Assembly (NCBI RefSeq): GCF_013201075.1
Contig: NZ_CP053708.1
Location: 1,305,501-1,369,500 of the forward strand
Length of the DNA stretch: 64,000 nt
Direction: 5' to 3'
Source of the DNA: Lichenicola cladoniae
Lineage (GTDB): Bacteria > Pseudomonadota > Alphaproteobacteria > Acetobacterales > Acetobacteraceae
A model generated the notes under the pieces. It searched no databases. It was given only the letters and a program-made list of their open reading frames with translations, and had not been told where the DNA came from. Below are positions 1 through 9,460 of this stretch, piece after piece. Each line of letters begins with the position of its first letter. Positions within the stretch are counted from its first letter, which is position 1. A program made the translations under genes and the position numbers.

Positions 1-716
1 GCATCGTGATCCAGCTCGCGCCGGACTTCGCTCCGGTCCATGTCGCCAACATCCGCGCCCTGGCGCGGGCGCACTGGTGGGACGGCGCCGGCATCGTGCG
101 GGTGCAGGACAACTACGTGGTCCAGTGGGCGCGCATGCCGGAAGGCCAGGCGCTGCCGAAGGGCATCGATCAGCATCCGCCGGCCGAATACGACCGCCCG
201 TCCGCAGGCCTCGCACTCCGGCCTCTGTTCTATCCTGACCCCTACGCCCGGCAGGTCGGCTACGCGAACGGCTGGCCGGTCGGGAGCGACGGCACAAGAA
301 GCTGGCTGACCCACTGCTACGGCATGGTGGGTGTCGGCCGCGACATGCCGCCCGATACCGGCACCGGGGAGGAACTCTACGCGGTGAACGGCCAGGCCCC
401 GCGACAGCTCGACCGCAACATCGCGCTGGTCGGACGTGTCGTCGACGGCATGCCGGTCCTGGGAGCCTTGCCACGGGGAACCGCGGCGCTGGGTTTCTAT
501 GCCGGCCCGAAGCAGTGGGTACCGATCCGGACCGTGCAGGTTGCAGCCGACATGACACCGGCATCGCGCCCGAATGTCGAGACGATGCAGGCAACAAGTC
601 CGGCGTTTGCAAAATATCTAGATGCCCGGGCCAACCGTCGCGACCCGTTCTTTATCAGGCCGGCCAGTGGTGTCGATCTGTGCAATGCGCCGGTACCGAC
701 GCGATTGGCGCCCTGA
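1..716 (+). CDS. Peptidyl-prolyl cis-trans isomerase, cyclophilin type (5' end missing)
   Basis: The frame is open from the window edge and stops at 714-716, so the N-terminus lies outside. The visible 236 residues carry cyclophilin-like blocks: [15 protein letters not shown], then a QDNYVVQW block, then an [15 protein letters not shown] block. Enzymes of this family isomerise X-Pro bonds and help protein folding; in this lineage they are usually exported. The signal sequence cannot be seen because the start is cut off. The next gene converges on it from the minus strand. The family assignment is fairly secure from the internal blocks, but the cellular location is inference. Confidence 0.72.
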   Translation, partial: IVIQLAPDFAPVHVANIRALARAHWWDGAGIVRVQDNYVVQWARMPEGQALPKGIDQHPPAEYDRPSAGLALRPLFYPDPYARQVGYANGWPVGSDGTRSWLTHCYGMVGVGRDMPPDTGTGEELYAVNGQAPRQLDRNIALVGRVVDGMPVLGALPRGTAALGFYAGPKQWVPIRTVQVAADMTPASRPNVETMQATSPAFAKYLDARANRRDPFFIRPASGVDLCNAPVPTRLAP

Positions 717-826
717 GCGGAGCTTCGACGTCCGGCGTCTTGCTGTTGGAGGCGCGTCCAACTTCGCGCATGGCAGCTCATGATCGGCAGGCGCATCGAA
801 TTTATATGCGTTCGGCATGCCGGCTT

Positions 827-1873
827 TCAGACCACAGCGTTTCCAGCCTGTGTCAGCCGAAGCCAGTTTCCATGAGCGAACGCTGACGTGTCGGCCTCGT
901 TCAATCCGCAATCTGCCAAGAATCGTCGCGCGTCCCCGCCGGGGCGATACTGGTAGGGAAAGTCGGTAGAAAAGAGCAGCCGGTCGGTCCCGACAATGGC
1001 GGCCGCCTGCGCCAGGTAGCCGGGCAGGAACATGCCGCTGGCCGTGACGTACAGGTTGCGGCGCAGGTAGGTCGTGATCGGCTGCTCCAGCTCCGACACG
1101 CGGTCCATGGCCTTGAGGCGTTCCGCATAGAACAGCACGACCTCTCCCCAATGACCGAGGATCACCTGGAGGCCGGGCAGGCGGTCGAACGTGCCGGCAA
1201 GCACGAGGCGAAGAAACTGGATGCCCGCATCGTAATGCCAGCCCAGGCCAAACATCGCGAACACGGCGTCGACCTTCGGCGTGAAGCCAGAGTAATATGC
1301 ATCGCGCACCGCCATGGCGGGCGTGCGGGGGTGGAGCAGAACCGGAACCTTGAGTGCCTCAGCCCTCTCGAAAATCGGGAAGAAGTCCGGATGATCGAGG
1401 TTGCGATCACCGACCCGGCCGGACAGCATGGCGCCCTTGAACCCGAGCGTTCGGACGCAGCGTTCCAGCTCCTGCGCCGCCTCATCCGGCCTCGACACCG
1501 GTAGCGTGGCCAAGGCCTGGAAACGGTCGGGCCATCGAGCGATGGCCATGGCTACCGCATCATTGGCACGCCGGGCCAGTTCGATGCTCTCCGGCCCAAG
1601 ATCGTGCAACGCAGGCGTGGTCAGCGACAGAACCTGAACGTCGAGACCGGCCTCGTCCATCAGGGCGACCCGCTCGCCGGCAAGATCGAGCAGGCGCCGC
1701 TCGATCTCGCCCGAATGCAGCGTGACGCTGGGGTCGGTCGCGGCCAACCCGATCGCGTCCCAGGCGTCGCGCACATCCGCGGTCAAGTAATGTTCTTCGA
1801 TGCCGATCAGCTTCACGCGTGATGCGCCGACAGGCAGGACCGTCCTGCTTTCCTGATTTGAGGAAATGTCCAT
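827..1873 (-). CDS. Amidohydrolase, gamma-resorcylate decarboxylase-like (ACMSD superfamily)
   Basis: A 348-residue protein of the amidohydrolase-2/ACMSD superfamily. Near the N-terminus it has GIEEHY (E26 and H28), matching the E-x-H metal site of gamma-resorcylate and related aryl decarboxylases rather than the usual HxH. Later come VLLHPRT, ILGHWGE and FSTDFPYQ, which supply the other metal and catalytic His and Asp residues. Members decarboxylate hydroxybenzoate-type acids without oxygen; the substrate here cannot be read from sequence. The start at 1873 follows an AAGGA at good spacing; an upstream start at 1951 is possible. It is divergent from a LysR gene, its probable regulator. Confidence 0.78.
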   Translation of the reverse strand: MDISSNQESRTVLPVGASRVKLIGIEEHYLTADVRDAWDAIGLAATDPSVTLHSGEIERRLLDLAGERVALMDEAGLDVQVLSLTTPALHDLGPESIELARRANDAVAMAIARWPDRFQALATLPVSRPDEAAQELERCVRTLGFKGAMLSGRVGDRNLDHPDFFPIFERAEALKVPVLLHPRTPAMAVRDAYYSGFTPKVDAVFAMFGLGWHYDAGIQFLRLVLAGTFDRLPGLQVILGHWGEVVLFYAERLKAMDRVSELEQPITTYLRRNLYVTASGMFLPGYLAQAAAIVGTDRLLFSTDFPYQYRPGGDARRFLADCGLNEADTSAFAHGNWLRLTQAGNAVV

Positions 1874-2005
1874 GCCGAGATTCCTTGCGCCGATGTGCTG
1901 TGCCGGATGTGAGGCGTAACTGAGCAATGGCGCCAGACGCATGGGATGCAAACTATGCTTGCACCAGACGCTATGGCCGAAGTGAAAGTACGGCTATGAT
2001 CTGGC

Positions 2006-2911
2006 ATGGATACGGTCGATCTCAACCTGCTCGCGGCACTCGACGTGCTGCTGGCCGAGGGCAGCGTCACGACTGCCGCCAGACGCCTCGGGCTCAGCGT
2101 CTCCGCGGCGAGCCGGACATTGGCGCGGCTTCGATCCGCAACCGGTGACCCGTTGCTGGTGCAGGCCGGACGCTCGCTCGTGCGGACGCCCCATGCCGAG
2201 CAACTGGCCGGCCGCGTCCACGCGCTTACCCAGGAGGTGCGAGCGCTCCTGACGCCGGCCACGGACCTTATGGACCCGGCCCTGCTGGAAAGAACATTCA
2301 CGATCCGCGCCAACGAAGGGTTCGTGACGTTGTTCGCGGCCCGGCTGGTCGCTTCGATCATCGACGCAGCGCCCAATGTCCGCCTTCGCTTCGCTCCCAA
2401 GTCCGACAAGGAGGCAGCCCCGTTGCGGGATGGCCGGATCGACCTGGAGATCGGTACGGCCGGCGCCTCGGCTCCCGAGATCCGAAGCCAGCTCATCTTA
2501 CGCGACTGCTTCATCGGTGCGGCCCGCCTGGGTCATCCCCTGCTTGCAGAGCCGATGTCGCCGCAACGCTATGCGGCTTGCAGGCACGTCGTCACGTCGC
2601 GTCGAGGCGCGTCGAAGGGGCCGGTGGACGATGCCCTTCACGAACTCGGCTTGCAGCGCCGGATCGTTGTCATCGTGCCGAGTTTTCTCGATGCGATGAA
2701 CATCGCACGGTGCTCGGACCTGATCGCCCTCGTGCCGCGCTCCTGCATTCGCGATGGCGGCGTGGCGGCGCGAGGCCTCGACGGGTTCGACCTGCCTGTC
2801 GCGACCCCGGAACTCGCGATCAGCGTGATGTGGCACCCGCGTCTCGACGCCGACCCGGCTCACCGCTGGCTGCGAAAGACGCTCGTGGCCACCTGCCGGT
2901 CCGCAGCCTAG
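2006..2911 (+). CDS. LysR-family transcriptional regulator
   Basis: A 301-residue LysR-type regulator. Residues 5-62 form the winged helix-turn-helix (DLNLLAALDVLLAEGSVTTA, followed by SVSAASRTLARLR). Residues from about 90 form the periplasmic-binding-protein-like effector domain. LysR proteins usually regulate a divergent neighbour and answer to a pathway metabolite. Here the divergent gene is the decarboxylase-like amidohydrolase, with about 130 bases between the two starts, so control of that gene by an aromatic acid is the natural guess. No operator was assigned. Confidence 0.88.
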   Translation: MDTVDLNLLAALDVLLAEGSVTTAARRLGLSVSAASRTLARLRSATGDPLLVQAGRSLVRTPHAEQLAGRVHALTQEVRALLTPATDLMDPALLERTFTIRANEGFVTLFAARLVASIIDAAPNVRLRFAPKSDKEAAPLRDGRIDLEIGTAGASAPEIRSQLILRDCFIGAARLGHPLLAEPMSPQRYAACRHVVTSRRGASKGPVDDALHELGLQRRIVVIVPSFLDAMNIARCSDLIALVPRSCIRDGGVAARGLDGFDLPVATPELAISVMWHPRLDADPAHRWLRKTLVATCRSAA

Positions 2912-2981
2912 AAGGCCTGGGCGCGATCGGTGGATCATCTGCCTGCTGCCGGAGTCCGCCCCTTTTGAGGATGCAAAGACC

Positions 2982-3482
2982 TTGTTGACCCTTGTTCTGG
3001 GCGGAGCCCGATCGGGCAAGAGCCGCCATGCGGAGGAACTGCTCGCGGGAATGCCCGCACCGTGGATCTACCTTGCCACCGGACAGGCCTGGGATGAGGA
3101 GATGCGCGCCCGCGTGGCCGAGCATCGGGCCCGCCGGACGGAGGGCTGGCAGACGATCGAGGTCCCGGTTACCCTGGCCGATGAACTCGACGAGGCCGGC
3201 GATCGTCCGGTGCTGGTCGACTGCCTCACCCTCTGGCTCACCAACCTGCTTCTGGGCGATCATGACGTCGAACAGGCCGTGTCGCGGCTGATGGCGGCGC
3301 TCGGGCGACGGCAGGTGGCGACGGTACTGGTGGGGAGCGAGGTCGGAATGGGGATCGTGCCGGAGAACGCGTTGGCGCGGCGGTTCCGCGACGAGGCCGG
3401 CCTGCTGCACCAGCGGATCGCGACGATCGCGGACCGGGTGGTGTTGGTGGTCGCCGGCTTGCCGCTGGTGGTCAAGGGATGA
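2982..3482 (+). CDS. cobU: Adenosylcobinamide kinase / adenosylcobinamide-phosphate guanylyltransferase
   Basis: A 166-residue CobU/CobP. It phosphorylates adenosylcobinamide and then transfers GMP to it, late in nucleotide-loop assembly of cobalamin. The P-loop GGARSGKS is at residues 7-14, followed by the family block IYLATGQAWDEEM and DCLTLWLTNLL. The start is TTG at 2982, with GAGG about 11 bases upstream; the only nearby ATG (2971) is in the same frame family but meets a stop at once. Its stop overlaps the ATG of cobO in an ATGA, so the two are co-translated. Length is close to the usual 165-180 residues. Confidence 0.92.
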   Translation: MLTLVLGGARSGKSRHAEELLAGMPAPWIYLATGQAWDEEMRARVAEHRARRTEGWQTIEVPVTLADELDEAGDRPVLVDCLTLWLTNLLLGDHDVEQAVSRLMAALGRRQVATVLVGSEVGMGIVPENALARRFRDEAGLLHQRIATIADRVVLVVAGLPLVVKG

Positions 3483-4102
3483 GCGGCACCCAGGAGCCTG
3501 CCGATGAGGAGGCAGGCCGTCACCGCATGAAGATGGAGCGGCGCAAGGCCGTGCAGGATGAGGAGGTCGCGTCCAAGTCGATCGAGAAGGGGCTGCTGAT
3601 CGTCCATACCGGGGCGGGCAAGGGCAAGTCGACGGCCGCCTTCGGGCTGCTGCTCCGCATGGTCGGGCGTGGCCGCAAGACCGCCGTGGTGCAGTTCATC
3701 AAGGGCGCGTGGAGCACCGGCGAGCGCACCATGCTCGAGAGCTTCGGGCCGCTGGTCGAATGGCACACCATGGGCGAGGGCTTCACCTGGGAAACCCAGG
3801 ACCGCGCCCGCGACGTCGCCGCCTGCGCCCGCGCCTGGGAGGTGACGAAGACCCTGCTGGCCCGCGACGATATCGCGCTGGTCGTGCTGGATGAGCTCAA
3901 CATCGCGCTGCGCTACGAGTATCTCGAACTGTCCGAGGTGATCGCGGCACTTCATGACCGTCCGCCGATGCAGCACGTCGTCGTCACCGGCCGGAACGCC
4001 AAGCCGGCGCTGATCGAGGCCGCCGATCTGGTCACCGAGATGACGCAGGTGAAACACCACTTCGCGGCCGGCGTGAAAGCCCAGGAAGGCATCGAGTTCT
4101 AG
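3479..4102 (+). CDS. cobO: Cob(I)yrinic acid a,c-diamide adenosyltransferase
   Basis: A 207-residue CobO/BtuR-type corrinoid adenosyltransferase. It moves the 5'-deoxyadenosyl group from ATP to reduced cobalt in the corrin ring. The P-loop GAGKGKST lies at residues 45-52. Family blocks VVQFIKGAWSTGE, EWHTMGEGFTWETQD and LVVLDELNIAL follow, and the C-terminal region ends in VKHHFAAGVKAQEGIEF. The start overlaps the cobU stop by four bases. About 190 bases without a gene follow before the DUF3667 gene. Confidence 0.94.
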   Translation: MSGTQEPADEEAGRHRMKMERRKAVQDEEVASKSIEKGLLIVHTGAGKGKSTAAFGLLLRMVGRGRKTAVVQFIKGAWSTGERTMLESFGPLVEWHTMGEGFTWETQDRARDVAACARAWEVTKTLLARDDIALVVLDELNIALRYEYLELSEVIAALHDRPPMQHVVVTGRNAKPALIEAADLVTEMTQVKHHFAAGVKAQEGIEF

Positions 4103-4289
4103 AGAACGGTCCGGAATGGCTTGTGCCGGTGATTCGACCCCAGCCTCTGTGCCGGCCGGATGCTCACGGCGTAACCGGGGCTCCTGAGGTGGGAAGCCTC
4201 GCCTGACACGCAGCATTCCGAGCCGTTCTCGCGGAACTCATGCAACATCGGTTGCAGCTATCTGACGGACCGGGGAGCGGACGGATCGA

Positions 4290-5135
4290 ATGCAAGATGT
4301 CGAGGTTCACTGCGACAGAAGTAGGGCTTGCCTGAACTGTGGCGCCGCGCTGTGCGGGGCGTGGTGTCATCAGTGCGGGCAGCAAGCCGGGCTACAGCAT
4401 CGCTCGTTGATGCATCTGGGCGCGGAACTGTTCGAAACGCTGACGCATGCGGATAGCCGTTTCTGGCGGACGCTGACGCGCCTGGTATGGCATCCGGCTC
4501 TTTTGACGGGGGACTATCTCCAGGGTCGCCGCGCCCGCGAGATCCCGCCGCTGCGGCTGTTCCTGGTCATGCTGTTTCTGTTGTTCAGCATAGGTTCGCT
4601 CACACACACCGAGTTCAGCATAACGACAATTCACGACAAGGCTGGCGCGCAGATCAACCGGACGATCGATAGCATAATGATCGGCGACCATCCGCAGGTG
4701 ACGCAATGGCTTCACCTGCATCTGCATCAGGCGTTTGATCATCCGGACGGAGTCATGACGGTCATCCGTGAATGGTCTGAGCGCTTCACCATCCTGATGC
4801 TGCCGATCGCCAGCTGCATCCTGTGGCTGCTTTACCTGGTGCCACGGCGGGTCTCGCTCTACGACCACACGATCGTGTCGATCCACTCACTTTGTTTTGC
4901 AAGCCTGGTCATCATGACGCTGTTCCTGCTTCGTGAAACACCAATACCCTTTAGCTCGTTGCTGCTGCTTGTGCTGCCGGTGCATCTGTTCCTGCACATG
5001 CGCGGTGTCTATCGGTCAAGCGTGTTCGGCACGCTCATACGTATGGCGTTGCTGGCGGTGGGGTCGACGGTGGCGGTGATGGTGCTGCTGCTCGGGCTCG
5101 CGGTGGTCGGCCTGCAACTCGGTGCGCACGCATGA
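4290..5135 (+). CDS. DUF3667 zinc-ribbon membrane protein
   Basis: A 281-residue protein of the DUF3667 family. A C-x2-C-x8-C-x2-C zinc ribbon is at C14, C17, C26 and C29 (CLNCG, CHQCG). It is followed by the family signature around [20 protein letters not shown] and then several hydrophobic segments (about residues 92-104, 168-185, 196-215, 220-237 and 250-275). Function is unknown for the family. It lies in the cobalamin cluster and its stop overlaps the cobQ start by four bases (ATGA), so it is translated together with cobQ. That coupling is the only functional hint; a membrane role for this pathway is unproven. Confidence 0.82.
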   Translation: MQDVEVHCDRSRACLNCGAALCGAWCHQCGQQAGLQHRSLMHLGAELFETLTHADSRFWRTLTRLVWHPALLTGDYLQGRRAREIPPLRLFLVMLFLLFSIGSLTHTEFSITTIHDKAGAQINRTIDSIMIGDHPQVTQWLHLHLHQAFDHPDGVMTVIREWSERFTILMLPIASCILWLLYLVPRRVSLYDHTIVSIHSLCFASLVIMTLFLLRETPIPFSSLLLLVLPVHLFLHMRGVYRSSVFGTLIRMALLAVGSTVAVMVLLLGLAVVGLQLGAHA

Positions 5136-6607
5136 AAAAGCCAGCCCGGAGCCTGATGCTGCAGGGGACCGGCTCGTCGGTCGGCAAGTCGGTGTTGGTG
5201 GCCGGGCTCGCGCGCGCCCTCACCCTGCGCGGCCTGGTGGTGCGTCCGTTCAAGCCGCAGAACATGTCGAACAACGCGGCCGTGACGCCGGATGGCGGCG
5301 AGATCGGGCGTGCGCAGGCGTTGCAGGCGCGGGCGTGCGGGGTGGCGCCGTCGGTGCACATGAACCCGGTCCTGCTGAAGCCGCAGAGCGAGATCGGCTC
5401 GCAGATCGTCGTGCAGGGCAGGGTGGTCGGCAACGCCCGTGCCCGCGAATACCAGGCGCTGAAACCCGGCCTGATGTCGTATGTGCTCGACAGCTTCGCG
5501 CGTCTGCGCGGCGAGTGCGACATCGTGCTGGTCGAGGGCGCCGGCTCGGCTTCCGAGATCAATTTGCGTCGCAACGACATCGCCAATATGGGATTTGCCG
5601 CCGCCACAGACACGCCGGTGGTGCTGATCGGCGACATCGACCGCGGCGGGGTGATCGCCAGCCTGGTCGGGACCCAGGTAGTGCTCGATCCGAACGATGC
5701 TGCCCGGATCAGGGGCTTCATCGTCAACCGCATGCGTGGCGACCTGTCGCTGTTCGCCGACGGGATGGCGATGATCGCCGAACGCACCGGCTGGGCGCCG
5801 ATCGGGCTGGTGCCGTTCCTCGATGCCGTCCGCCTGCTTCCCGCGGAGGATGCGGCCGACCTGCAAGACCTCGCCCGCATGCGGAGCCGGGGTGGCCGTG
5901 TCAGGATCGCCGTGCCGATGCTGCCGATGATCAGCAACTTCGACGATCTCGACCCCTTGCTTGCCGAACCCGACATCGAATGCATCCTGCTCCGGCCCGG
6001 TCAGCCGTTGCCCGGATCGTGCGACCTGGTGATCCTGCCCGGCTCCAAATCGACCATCGCCGACCTGGCGGCACTGCGTCGGGAGGGGTGGGATATCGAC
6101 CTGCAGGCGCATCGCCGCCGCGGTGGCCAGGTGCTGGGGCTTTGCGGCGGATACCAGATGCTCGGCCGCCGCATCGACGACCCGGACGGCACCGAGGGTC
6201 CGGCCGGCACCGTCGCCGGCCTCGGGCTGCTCGACGTCGCAACCGTGCTGGGAGGGGCGAAGACCCTGACCGAAGCCTCGGGCACGTTGCTGCCGGGCGG
6301 TACCCCCGCACACGGCTACGAGATGCATATCGGCCTGACCGACGGCGCAGATCGCGCGCATCCGTTCCTGCGTCGTGCGGATGGCAGCGGCGAGGGTGCG
6401 GTATCCGCAGATGGACGCGTCTCGGGCACCTACCTGCATGGCATCTTCGCCAATGACGCGACGCGGGCCGCCCTGTTGCGGCGGATCGGCCTGGATCCGG
6501 TCCCACGCGACCACGAGGCGGGCGTCGAGGCGGCGCTGGATGCACTGGCCGCGCACCTGGAGGTCCACCTCGATATCGATGCGCTGCTGGCCGTTTCCGG
6601 ATACTGA
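5132..6607 (+). CDS. cobQ: Cobyric acid synthase (glutamine-hydrolysing)
   Basis: A 491-residue CobQ/CbiP. It amidates four side-chain carboxylates of adenosylcobyrinic acid a,c-diamide using glutamine and ATP. The N-terminal ATP-binding domain starts with the GTGSSVGKS loop at residues 12-20 and continues with [10 protein letters not shown]. The C-terminal class I glutamine amidotransferase domain has the nucleophile C338 in [11 protein letters not shown] and H436 in TYLHGIF. Length is normal. The ATG overlaps the stop of the DUF3667 gene. The next gene is separated by about 86 bases and has its own ribosome site, so the operon probably ends here. Confidence 0.96.
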   Translation: MKKPARSLMLQGTGSSVGKSVLVAGLARALTLRGLVVRPFKPQNMSNNAAVTPDGGEIGRAQALQARACGVAPSVHMNPVLLKPQSEIGSQIVVQGRVVGNARAREYQALKPGLMSYVLDSFARLRGECDIVLVEGAGSASEINLRRNDIANMGFAAATDTPVVLIGDIDRGGVIASLVGTQVVLDPNDAARIRGFIVNRMRGDLSLFADGMAMIAERTGWAPIGLVPFLDAVRLLPAEDAADLQDLARMRSRGGRVRIAVPMLPMISNFDDLDPLLAEPDIECILLRPGQPLPGSCDLVILPGSKSTIADLAALRREGWDIDLQAHRRRGGQVLGLCGGYQMLGRRIDDPDGTEGPAGTVAGLGLLDVATVLGGAKTLTEASGTLLPGGTPAHGYEMHIGLTDGADRAHPFLRRADGSGEGAVSADGRVSGTYLHGIFANDATRAALLRRIGLDPVPRDHEAGVEAALDALAAHLEVHLDIDALLAVSGY

Positions 6608-6693
6608 CCACCGCTTCTGCGGTCGCGCCATTGAAGTCCGGTCGTCCCGAACGCAGTTGACCAACGCGTACACGTGGTTTGGAGGATCGAAAC

Positions 6694-6975
6694 ATGAAGG
6701 CAGTCTGGAACGGCGAGACCATTGCCGAGAGCGATGACATCGTCACCGTCGAGGGGAACGCGTATTTCCCGGCCTCGTCGGTGCGACCCGGCGTGCTCAC
6801 CGCGAGCACGCATACCAGCGTCTGCCCCTGGAAGGGCACCGCGCACTACCACTCGCTGACCGTGGGCGATGCCGTGAACCAGAACGCCGTCTGGTTCTAT
6901 CCGGAACCGAAAACCGCGGCAGCGAACATCAAGGATCGTGTCGCGTTCTGGAAAGGCGTGCAGGTCAGCGCGTGA
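6694..6975 (+). CDS. DUF427 domain protein
   Basis: A 93-residue DUF427 protein with the family blocks VEGNAYFPASSV, CPWKGTAHYHSL and AVWFYPEP. The family is widespread in bacteria and its biochemical role is not established. A GGAGG at 6681-6685 fixes the start at 6694; an in-frame ATG at 6679 would precede that site. It stands alone between cobQ and a convergent small lipoprotein gene. An inverted repeat at 7085-7114 follows after about 110 bases and could end both transcripts. Confidence 0.85.
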   Translation: MKAVWNGETIAESDDIVTVEGNAYFPASSVRPGVLTASTHTSVCPWKGTAHYHSLTVGDAVNQNAVWFYPEPKTAAANIKDRVAFWKGVQVSA

Positions 6976-7084
6976 TTCGATCGGGGCCGTCAAGGGATGG
7001 TGCGACGGTGAGCATGCAGCCATGCGTGATTCCCGTCACCGGGTGATCGGCATGCCGGCGCTGGCTTTCATGCAGACTGCAATA

Positions 7085-7114
7085 CGATGGGCGCTCCCGA
7101 AGGAGCGCCCATCG
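7085..7114. terminator. Bidirectional hairpin between DUF427 gene and lipoprotein gene
   Basis: A perfect 13-bp inverted repeat (7085-7097 with 7102-7114) around a CGAA tetraloop lies between two convergent genes, three bases from the stop of the minus-strand gene. Neither side has a strong T-run, so termination efficiency is uncertain. Confidence 0.6.
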
Positions 7115-7116
7115 GT

Positions 7117-7284
7117 TTAGCGCCAGCCACCACCGCGGTAACCGCCGCCATCGTGATAGCCACCATGATAACCGCCACCGCGGCCGCACCAGCCAAGTCC
7201 AAGCGGGCCGCACCCGCAGCCGGACAAGGTGGTCGCCGCGACCATGAGCGCGAGGACCGCGAAAGATCGTCTGGTTCGCGTCAT
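7117..7284 (-). CDS. Small Gly/His-rich lipoprotein
   Basis: A 55-residue predicted lipoprotein. A short Arg-rich N-terminus and hydrophobic core (residues 7-20) lead to the lipobox LSGC, so C23 would be lipid-modified. The mature part is almost wholly Gly, Tyr, His and Arg (GYHGGYHDGGGYRGG-like). The start at 7284 has AGGAG seven bases upstream; a longer frame opening at 7407 lacks this and would spoil the signal. It follows cobD on the same strand by about 106 bases. The function is unknown; His-rich tails can bind metal, but nothing here proves it. Confidence 0.62.
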   Translation of the reverse strand: MTRTRRSFAVLALMVAATTLSGCGCGPLGLGWCGRGGGYHGGYHDGGGYRGGGWR

Positions 7285-7390
7285 CTGAAGTCTCCTGCGA
7301 ATAGGCAAGAATGCCATCGTTGCAGGAAGCGCCTCGAATGTGGCGGTGGCGTGGAGACTCGCGCGCATCTTGTAACAGGGCGAGCGACCG

Positions 7391-8398
7391 TTACCGCGCG
7401 CAGGCAACGAGGCCGATCAGCGTGGCCGCCTCGACGATGCAGGCGTATCGATAGACCGCCAGTGCCCGACGCAGATCCGGCGCGCCTGCGTCGATGCGAC
7501 CCCTACCCATCCAGGCATCGTCGACCAGCTCGCCGTCATAGATCCGTGGGCCGGCCAGGCTCAGTCCGAGCGCTCCGGCCATGGCCGCTTCCGGCCAGCC
7601 GGCATTCGGCGAACGATGCCGGCCGGCATCGCGCCACACCGCGCCGACCGCGCCCGCCGCCGACATCGCCGGCAAGAGCGTGGCCGCAAGCGCAATCCAC
7701 AGCGCCGAGAGGCGTGAGGCCGGCAGGTTGACCAGGTCGTCGAGCCGGGCCGACGCCCATCCGAACGCCGCGTGCCGCGGCGTAAGATGGCCGACCATGC
7801 TGTCCGCGGTATTGACCGCCTTGTAGAACACCATGCCCGGCAGGCCGAACACCGCGCACCACAGCAGCGGCGCCACCACCCCATCGGAAAAATTCTCGGC
7901 CAGGCTCTCGATCGCCGCGCGCACCACGCCTGCTTCGTCGAGCGCCTCGGGGTCGCGCCCGACGATCCGTGCAACGGCGGTCCGGCCGGCACCAAGCCCG
8001 CTGCGTTCCAGCGCCCGCAGCACATCCCGGACATGGGTGAACAGCGATCGCTGCGCCGAGAGAGCGCTGGCAACGATGCCCAGCAGCAGGATCGCCGCAC
8101 CGTGCGGCAGGGCGCGCAGGCAGGCACGCTCGATCAGCCAGGCCGCCAGCGTCGGCACCCCGGCCAGCACCACCAGCGATACGATGCCCATGATCCGTCC
8201 GGACACGTCGCGACAGTTGAGGCGGCCGCCCGGGTCGGGCACCATGCCCCGGTTGAGGCGCCGGTCGAGCCCGCCGATCAGCGCGCCGATCCAGACCACC
8301 GGATGGCCGATCGTCCGGAACAGCCGGTCCGGATAGCCGAACGCGGCGTCGACCAGCAGCGCCACCAGGGCAACGACGAGGGTATCGACGATGGTCAC
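7391..8398 (-). CDS. cobD: Adenosylcobinamide-phosphate synthase
   Basis: A 335-residue CobD/CbiB membrane protein that joins the aminopropanol (phosphate) arm to adenosylcobyric acid. The N-terminus has the family block DAAFGYPDRLFRTIGHPVVW, then several hydrophobic helices; RDPEALDEAGVVRAAIES and ENFSDGVVAPLLW are typical internal blocks. It starts with GTG at 8398. The start is only 24 bases from the ATG of the divergent cobC, so the two share a very compact promoter region. The naming follows the alphaproteobacterial Cob scheme (equivalent to CbiB). Confidence 0.94.
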   Translation of the reverse strand: MTIVDTLVVALVALLVDAAFGYPDRLFRTIGHPVVWIGALIGGLDRRLNRGMVPDPGGRLNCRDVSGRIMGIVSLVVLAGVPTLAAWLIERACLRALPHGAAILLLGIVASALSAQRSLFTHVRDVLRALERSGLGAGRTAVARIVGRDPEALDEAGVVRAAIESLAENFSDGVVAPLLWCAVFGLPGMVFYKAVNTADSMVGHLTPRHAAFGWASARLDDLVNLPASRLSALWIALAATLLPAMSAAGAVGAVWRDAGRHRSPNAGWPEAAMAGALGLSLAGPRIYDGELVDDAWMGRGRIDAGAPDLRRALAVYRYACIVEAATLIGLVACAR

Positions 8399-8422
8399 GT
8401 GTCACATACCGTCGGTCTGAGC

Positions 8423-9424
8423 ATGGTTCCTGTCCTGCATGGCGGTCGTCTCGCTGCAGCGAGGCGGTTGTTTCCCGCGGCCCCATCGCCGTTCATCGAC
8501 CTCTCGACCGGCATCAATCCACACCCCTATCCGCTGGCGCCGTTTTCCGTCGCCGCATTGACCAGGCTGCCGGAACCCGAGTCGGAGGAGGCATTACGTC
8601 ACCTGGCCGCATCGGCCTATGGCGCGCCGTCGTCGGATCATGTGGTCGCGGCGCCGGGCAGCCAGATCCTGATCTCGCTGCTCCCGATCCTGCTTGCTTG
8701 CCGGCATGTCGCCATCCTGTCTCCGACCTATGGCGAGCACGCGGCCGCCTGGCGCCTTGCCGGCGTGACCGTGGTTCCGGTTCCGGATGCAGCGGCGCTG
8801 CTGGAAGCGGCCGGCGCCGGCGTGGCGCTGGTCCTTTGCAATCCGAACAATCCGGACGGTCGCCGGATCGATGCCGATACGCTCGCGATGCTGGCGGCAC
8901 GCTGCGCCGAACAGGGGGGCACGCTGGTGGTGGACGAGGCATTCGCCGACCTCGAACCGGACGTGCCACTTGCCGGATCGCTGTTGCCATCCGCGGGGCT
9001 GCTCGTGCTGCGCTCGTTCGGCAAGTGCCATGGACTCGCCGGGCTCAGGCTCGGCTTCATGCTGGCCGATCTTGGCCTGGCTGGCCGGATGCGTACCCTT
9101 CTCGGGCCGTGGGCTGTGAGTGGTCCGGCGATCGAGGCCGGGCTGCAGGCGCTGGCAGACGATCGCTGGCGCAGCCGGATTTCGCATATCCTCGATCTGG
9201 CCTCGCATCGGCTGGACAGGCTGTTGACCGGGGCGGGGCTTGTTCCCGTCGGCGGCACCCGCCTGTTCAGGCTGGCGGAGACGCCGGATGCGGCCGCACT
9301 CTTCGAGCGCCTCGGCACAGCAGGACTCCTCGTGCGCCGGTTCGACAACCAGCCGCACCGGCTCCGGTTCGGCCTGCCGGCGGATGAGCAGGCCTGGGAG
9401 CGGCTCCGGACCGCGCTCGGCTGA
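8423..9424 (+). CDS. cobC: Threonine-phosphate decarboxylase, CobC type
   Basis: A 333-residue PLP-dependent enzyme of aminotransferase fold class I. It is the Cob-scheme CobC (CobD of Salmonella), expected to decarboxylate L-threonine phosphate to give the aminopropanol phosphate arm that cobD then attaches. The N-terminus VLHGGRL and FIDLSTGINPHPYPL is characteristic of the family. CNPNNPDGR and VVDEAFADLEP form the substrate and PLP pocket, and the PLP lysine is in RSFGKCHGLAGLRLGF. The start is ATG 8423. The divergent pairing with cobD fits consecutive steps in the same pathway. Confidence 0.92.
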   Translation: MVPVLHGGRLAAARRLFPAAPSPFIDLSTGINPHPYPLAPFSVAALTRLPEPESEEALRHLAASAYGAPSSDHVVAAPGSQILISLLPILLACRHVAILSPTYGEHAAAWRLAGVTVVPVPDAAALLEAAGAGVALVLCNPNNPDGRRIDADTLAMLAARCAEQGGTLVVDEAFADLEPDVPLAGSLLPSAGLLVLRSFGKCHGLAGLRLGFMLADLGLAGRMRTLLGPWAVSGPAIEAGLQALADDRWRSRISHILDLASHRLDRLLTGAGLVPVGGTRLFRLAETPDAAALFERLGTAGLLVRRFDNQPHRLRFGLPADEQAWERLRTALG

Positions 9425-9460
9425 TGCAGCTTCGGTCCGGGGCGGCGCCCTCTCGCCGGC

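Noticed and set aside
4103-4289. Possible cobalamin riboswitch between cobO and the DUF3667 gene
   Set aside because: Some fragments recall riboswitch elements (GCCGGTGATTCG, GGGAAGCC), but the conserved GCCACTG and GAGCCAGGAGACC segments are absent on both strands. A covariance search would decide.
5009-6673. Long open frame antisense to cobQ
   Set aside because: It lies wholly over a well-supported gene in GC-rich DNA, where antisense frames stay open by codon bias. It has no recognisable domain.
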